A stretch of 64,000 nucleotides of DNA from positions 1 through 64,000 of the forward strand of contig NZ_WIXM01000015.1 in assembly GCF_010993965.1 (NCBI RefSeq), given 5' to 3'. The translations under genes and the position numbers were made by a program. Positions 60,947 through 64,000 of this stretch are shown here, one piece after another. Position 1 is the first letter of the stretch; every line of letters starts with the position of its first letter. The notes under the pieces were generated by a model. That model was not told the origin of the DNA. It searched no databases and saw nothing but the letters and a program-made list of their open reading frames with translations. This DNA comes from Gracilibacillus sp. YIM 98692 (lineage in GTDB: Bacteria > Bacillota > Bacilli > Bacillales > Amphibacillaceae).

Positions 60947-61786
60947 ATGATGAATGCGCTAGTTTTACAATCAGACTTCGGACTAGAAGATGGAGCGGTA
61001 AGTGCTATGAAAGGTGTTGCACATAATGTCAGTAAAGTTATCCCAATTTTTGATAATACACATGATATTCCACCTTTTGATATATGGGCGGGGTCTTATC
61101 GACTTTTACAAACAGTTTCTTATTGGCCTAAAGGTACAGTATTTGTATCAGTTGTAGATCCAGGAGTTGGTACTAATCGAAAAAGTGTAGTGGTGAAAAC
61201 GAAAGGAGAACAATACATTGTAACACCAGATAATGGAACGCTAACTCATATTTATGAAAAAGTTGGCATTGAAGCCATACGTGAGATTGATGAAAATGTC
61301 AATAGACTTCCTCACTCTGGTGCTTCGCATACTTTCCATGGGCGAGATATTTATGCTTATACAGGTGCAAGAGTAGCTGCAGGTGTTATTCCTTTTGAAA
61401 AAGTGGGACCAGAACTAAATGTTTCCGGTGTTATTCGATTACCTTTTTGTGAGGCGGAGTTAATAGATGATGCTATTCATGGAACGATTGATATACTAGA
61501 TGTTCGTTATGGGAATTTATGGACGAATATTAGCAGGGAGTTATTTCTAAAGCTTGGAGTAAGCTATGGAAATCCAGTTGAAGTAAATATTTTGAACGAC
61601 TCTCGTGTTATTTACAGCAATGTGATGACTTTTGGCAAATCGTTCGCTGCGATTCATGTTGGCGAACCATTGGTGTATGTTAATTCATTGGATAATATGG
61701 CTATCGCGATTAATCAAGGGTCTTTTGCAAGAGCGTACAATATCGGAACAGGGTCGAGTTGGCGTATATCTATTAGGAAGAGGTAG
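60947..61786 (+). CDS. SAM hydrolase (DUF62 / SAM hydroxide adenosyltransferase)
   Basis: 279 residues of the fluorinase-like superfamily: LQSDFGLEDGAVSAMKG at the N-terminus, VVDPGVGTNRKS, VTPDNGTLTHIYE, HTFHGRDIYAYTGARVAAG with the Asp-Arg-His set for hydroxide, and an RKR end. These enzymes cleave SAM to adenosine and methionine using water; fluorinase-specific insertions are absent. GGGGGG seven bases before ATG 60947 (another ATG at 60950). Confidence 0.9.
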   Translation: MMNALVLQSDFGLEDGAVSAMKGVAHNVSKVIPIFDNTHDIPPFDIWAGSYRLLQTVSYWPKGTVFVSVVDPGVGTNRKSVVVKTKGEQYIVTPDNGTLTHIYEKVGIEAIREIDENVNRLPHSGASHTFHGRDIYAYTGARVAAGVIPFEKVGPELNVSGVIRLPFCEAELIDDAIHGTIDILDVRYGNLWTNISRELFLKLGVSYGNPVEVNILNDSRVIYSNVMTFGKSFAAIHVGEPLVYVNSLDNMAIAINQGSFARAYNIGTGSSWRISIRKR

Positions 61787-61851
61787 TCAAATGGTTAAAT
61801 CACCTCTCAAGATGGTTTCATAATGGCCGTAAGAACACTTCTATTGCACCT

Positions 61852-61884
61852 AAAAAACCACGGAGTTGCTCCTCCGTGGTTTTT
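61852..61884. terminator. bidirectional terminator
   Basis: AAAAACCACGGAG and CTCCGTGGTTTTT, perfect thirteen-pair stem between convergent genes. Confidence 0.9.
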
Positions 61885-61905
61885 ATAAGAAAAAGAAACT
61901 CTAAA

Positions 61906-62793
61906 TTAATTTTTTGAAATGGAAATAATTGCTCCGGTGTATGCATCAATGTCTATTTCTATTTCTTCGACTAAGGTTTCGATTTCGGCTTCATAATATA
62001 CTTTTCCATCATCTTTTTCTAATCCTATTTCCACTTCTGATAATGTTCCAACTACTTGCGATAGTGCGATGTCTTTTGCTTCAGCTTCCGTTATAAGTGT
62101 AGCTTCACCAGTTGCTTCTGCTTTGGTGCTATTGTTCTTCTTTTCTTGGTTATCGTCTACGCTATCTTCATTTTCAGAGTTTGATTTTCCTTGTTCATTT
62201 GTTTTATCAGAAGTGTTGTCATTGTGGTTTGACTCTTCTTGATCTTGTGATGTTGTTGTTTCTGTTGTGTTTTCTGTCTCAGTATTATGTTCACTTGATT
62301 CTGTACTTACTTCACCTTGAGATTGCTGTGTCGTTTTGGAAGAAGCAGTTGTTCCGCTTTGATCTTTGGTTACATCCGTTTCTTGTTCAGCTGTTGCTCT
62401 TTCCTCTAATACCACAGATTCACTAGCTTCGTTTTTTTCATCACTATCTGTTTCATTGCCTGTTTTGGCTTCTGTTGATTGCTCAACTTGACCATTTGTC
62501 TGAACAACAAACGATTTTTCCTCTAGTCGTACAATTTCACCAGTAACCGCATCAACTTTCATTTCATAGTGATGTTCATTTCCCTCAATTTTAATTTCGT
62601 AATATGTTTCATTACCCGATTCCATTAACTCCATCTCCAAAATGTCACCAGCATATTGATTCGAAACTTTCTCAGATACTTCCTCTTTCGAAAGATGTGC
62701 ATCCGCAGAATTAGTTGTGAGCTGGAATGTTGTTAATAGTCCGCCTGTTAATAATATTCCTGTCAGGACGGCATAAAAGATTTTGTTTTTCAT
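61906..62793 (-). CDS. secreted protein with two PepSY domains and a long polar linker
   Basis: 295 residues: signal peptide, PepSY domain 1 (residues ~35-95; HYEMKVDAVTGEIVRLEE), a ~120-residue linker of Ser, Thr, Glu, Gln and Asn, then PepSY domain 2 (ITEAEAKDIALSQVVG; EIDIDAYTGAIISISK). PepSY proteins restrain proteases or act with membrane-stress two-component systems. It is followed 146 bases downstream by no further secreted gene; its upstream neighbour is a histidine kinase, the usual pairing. AAGGAGAG precedes the ATG. Confidence 0.85.
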   Translation of the reverse strand: MKNKIFYAVLTGILLTGGLLTTFQLTTNSADAHLSKEEVSEKVSNQYAGDILEMELMESGNETYYEIKIEGNEHHYEMKVDAVTGEIVRLEEKSFVVQTNGQVEQSTEAKTGNETDSDEKNEASESVVLEERATAEQETDVTKDQSGTTASSKTTQQSQGEVSTESSEHNTETENTTETTTSQDQEESNHNDNTSDKTNEQGKSNSENEDSVDDNQEKKNNSTKAEATGEATLITEAEAKDIALSQVVGTLSEVEIGLEKDDGKVYYEAEIETLVEEIEIDIDAYTGAIISISKN

Positions 62794-62888
62794 TTGCTCA
62801 TCTCTCCTTTATTTGATGTTACTTATCAGTTTAACGAGTGTTTCTGAGTGAACCCTGAGAGAAAAATGAGAATTTGATGAGAAATGAA

Positions 62889-62943
62889 TTTATTACGGTG
62901 AATAATCGTCCTTAAACCCCCACTGATGGAAGTCTCTCTTTAT
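62889..62943 (+). repeat. dispersed structured repeat family A, copy F (shortest)
   Basis: TTTATTACGGTGAATAATCG then CCCCCACTGATGG and GAAGTCTCTCTTTAT; the middle is deleted. On the minus strand TAAAGAGAGACTTC begins with the stop codon of the histidine kinase gene. Confidence 0.75.
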
Positions 62944-64000
62944 TTCGGCAAGCTGATGGTAAAGGTCGATCCTTCTTCTATTCGACTATCCACTGAAAGT
63001 TTTCCGTTATGGGCACGAACAATCGAAGTGCAGATTGCTAAACCAAGCCCAGTACCTCCAGCCTTCCTGCTTCTTGATTTATCAACTCGATAGAACCTTT
63101 GGAAAATTTGTTTTTGATCTGACTCGCTAAGTCCCTCGCCAAAATCTTGAACCTGAATATCATATGAATAATTGTTTTCTATTAAAGAAACAATCACACG
63201 GTCATCACTATACTTACAAGCATTATCGATTAATATATATATAGCTTGCTGCAATTTGGCTCGATCGGCACTAATGATTTCGTGATGGTCTGTCTCATCA
63301 TAAAAGCTAATGTTTCGATCATAGGCAATGGAAAGGGAACGAATCACTTCTTTTATTAAAGCTCTTAATTCAAATCGTTCGTAAGTAAGATTTTCTTTAT
63401 CTTCATTTCTAGCTAACATAAGCATCTGTTCTGTTAATTGTTGCATTCGATTGGTTTCGGATAAAATGGATTGGGTTGCTTCTTCTAATAACCCAGGTTT
63501 TTCTTTTCCTCTTCTCTTTAATAAATTTGCATACCCTGAAATGACAGATAAAGGCGTTTTTAATTCATGAGAAGCATCTGATACAAACTGTTCTTGTTTG
63601 CGAATATTTTCTTCGATTCGTTCAATCATTTCATTATAAGCGTGCTGCATCTGATTTATTTCATCATGGCTTTTGGAAGGTATATCCAATTTGTCCCATG
63701 TCCCATCTTTGGGATTGCTTTTCATTTCCTTCGTTAACCGTTGTATTGGCTTTGTCACATAACCAGCTAATAATGTACCTGCTATTATCGCAGGGATTAC
63801 CATTAAAGCAGCCGTTGCCATTAATACAATCTGTAAGGTTGATAGTGTATCTTCCATCGCATAAAGCGCCTCATTTACTTGAAGGGTGACAATGGACCCG
63901 TCTTCCCAAATAATAGGCATGGCCACTTGCACGTAGGGAATACCATCCTCTGTTTTATTTAATCTAATTTCTTCACTTTGCGTATAGTGGAAAGGCCAAT
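62940..64000 (-). CDS. sensor histidine kinase, 5' end beyond window
   Basis: At least 353 residues; the frame stays open to the right edge, so the N-terminus lies outside. Visible: part of an extracellular domain, a membrane helix (LSTLQIVLMATAALMVIPAIIAGTLLAGYV), HAMP, dimerisation box with FVSDASHELKTPLSVISGY, then ATPase motifs DNACKYS, DFGEGLSESDQ and RKAGGTGLGLAI. It is a classical OmpR-partner kinase (BaeS/YkoH-like), probably paired with a regulator upstream outside the window and with the PepSY protein. The stop codon is provided by a repeat end. Confidence 0.9.
   Translation of the reverse strand, partial: WPFHYTQSEEIRLNKTEDGIPYVQVAMPIIWEDGSIVTLQVNEALYAMEDTLSTLQIVLMATAALMVIPAIIAGTLLAGYVTKPIQRLTKEMKSNPKDGTWDKLDIPSKSHDEINQMQHAYNEMIERIEENIRKQEQFVSDASHELKTPLSVISGYANLLKRRGKEKPGLLEEATQSILSETNRMQQLTEQMLMLARNEDKENLTYERFELRALIKEVIRSLSIAYDRNISFYDETDHHEIISADRAKLQQAIYILIDNACKYSDDRVIVSLIENNYSYDIQVQDFGEGLSESDQKQIFQRFYRVDKSRSRKAGGTGLGLAICTSIVRAHNGKLSVDSRIEEGSTFTISLPK

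Noticed and set aside
60947-61786. Fluorinase or chlorinase
   Set aside because: The Asp/Arg/His hydroxide set is present and there is no halogenase-type insertion; SAM hydrolase is the better reading.
18031-62943. CRISPR array
   Set aside because: The repeats are scattered over 45 kb in both orientations with genes between; no regular spacers and no cas genes.

Overview
The window looks like chromosomal DNA from a low-GC, endospore-type Bacillaceae bacterium, most like the halotolerant Gracilibacillus/Amphibacillus group. That placement is inferred from codon style, strong AGGAGG-type ribosome sites, many TTG/GTG starts, an S-box riboswitch, YesM/YesN two-component pairs, YndM, DUF624 and LPNTA/class D sortase proteins. 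No tRNA, rRNA, CRISPR array, phage or intact transposase was seen.

Layout. 0-1.8 kb: VanZ-like protein and a CysQ-like phosphatase. 1.8-8.3 kb (minus strand): a tightly coupled operon of thiolase, acetoacetyl-CoA synthetase, Cys-less thiolase-like protein, DUF35 Zn-ribbon protein, a 31-residue membrane peptide and a sodium:solute symporter. It lies under a clear SAM-I (S-box) riboswitch with terminator and antiterminator. 8.5-12.6 kb: quinone oxidoreductase and a DctPQM TRAP transporter. 13-24.7 kb: YesM/YesN pair, lipoprotein and two permeases of an oligosaccharide ABC importer, DUF624 protein, GH2 and GH31 alpha-xylosidase. 24.8-32.7 kb: YndM, a small ORF, two Gfo/Idh oxidoreductases, an NhaC-type antiporter, an SMR pair and a sortase-anchored surface protein. 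33.4-43.1 kb: a second ABC importer, a second YesM/YesN pair, GH43 and a six-hairpin-type protein. 43.2-54.5 kb: hemolysin III, AraC regulator, GH127, GH43, ThuA, Gfo/Idh, TIM-barrel, Gfo/Idh and a sorbitol/xylitol-type dehydrogenase. 54.6-64 kb: class D sortase with its LPNTA substrate, Nudix, flavin reductase, HesB-like protein, small unknowns, an ArsR-type regulator, SAM hydrolase, PepSY protein and a histidine kinase cut by the window edge.

Together, 9.6-54.5 kb reads as a plant cell-wall (glucurono-arabinoxylan or xyloglucan type) utilisation island. Oligosaccharides would be imported by two ABC systems, each sensed by its own YesM/YesN pair. They would be cut inside the cell by GH2, GH31, GH43 and GH127 enzymes, and possibly by an oxidoreductase/TIM-barrel route. 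CcpA-like cre sites lie before several units.

The most unusual signals are: the SAM riboswitch in front of a ketoacyl-CoA operon; a set of dispersed structured repeats whose shared end ATAAAGWRARACTT supplies the TAA stop codon of three genes; a thuA-gfo-TIM barrel-gfo cassette; and a very small symporter-linked ORF.
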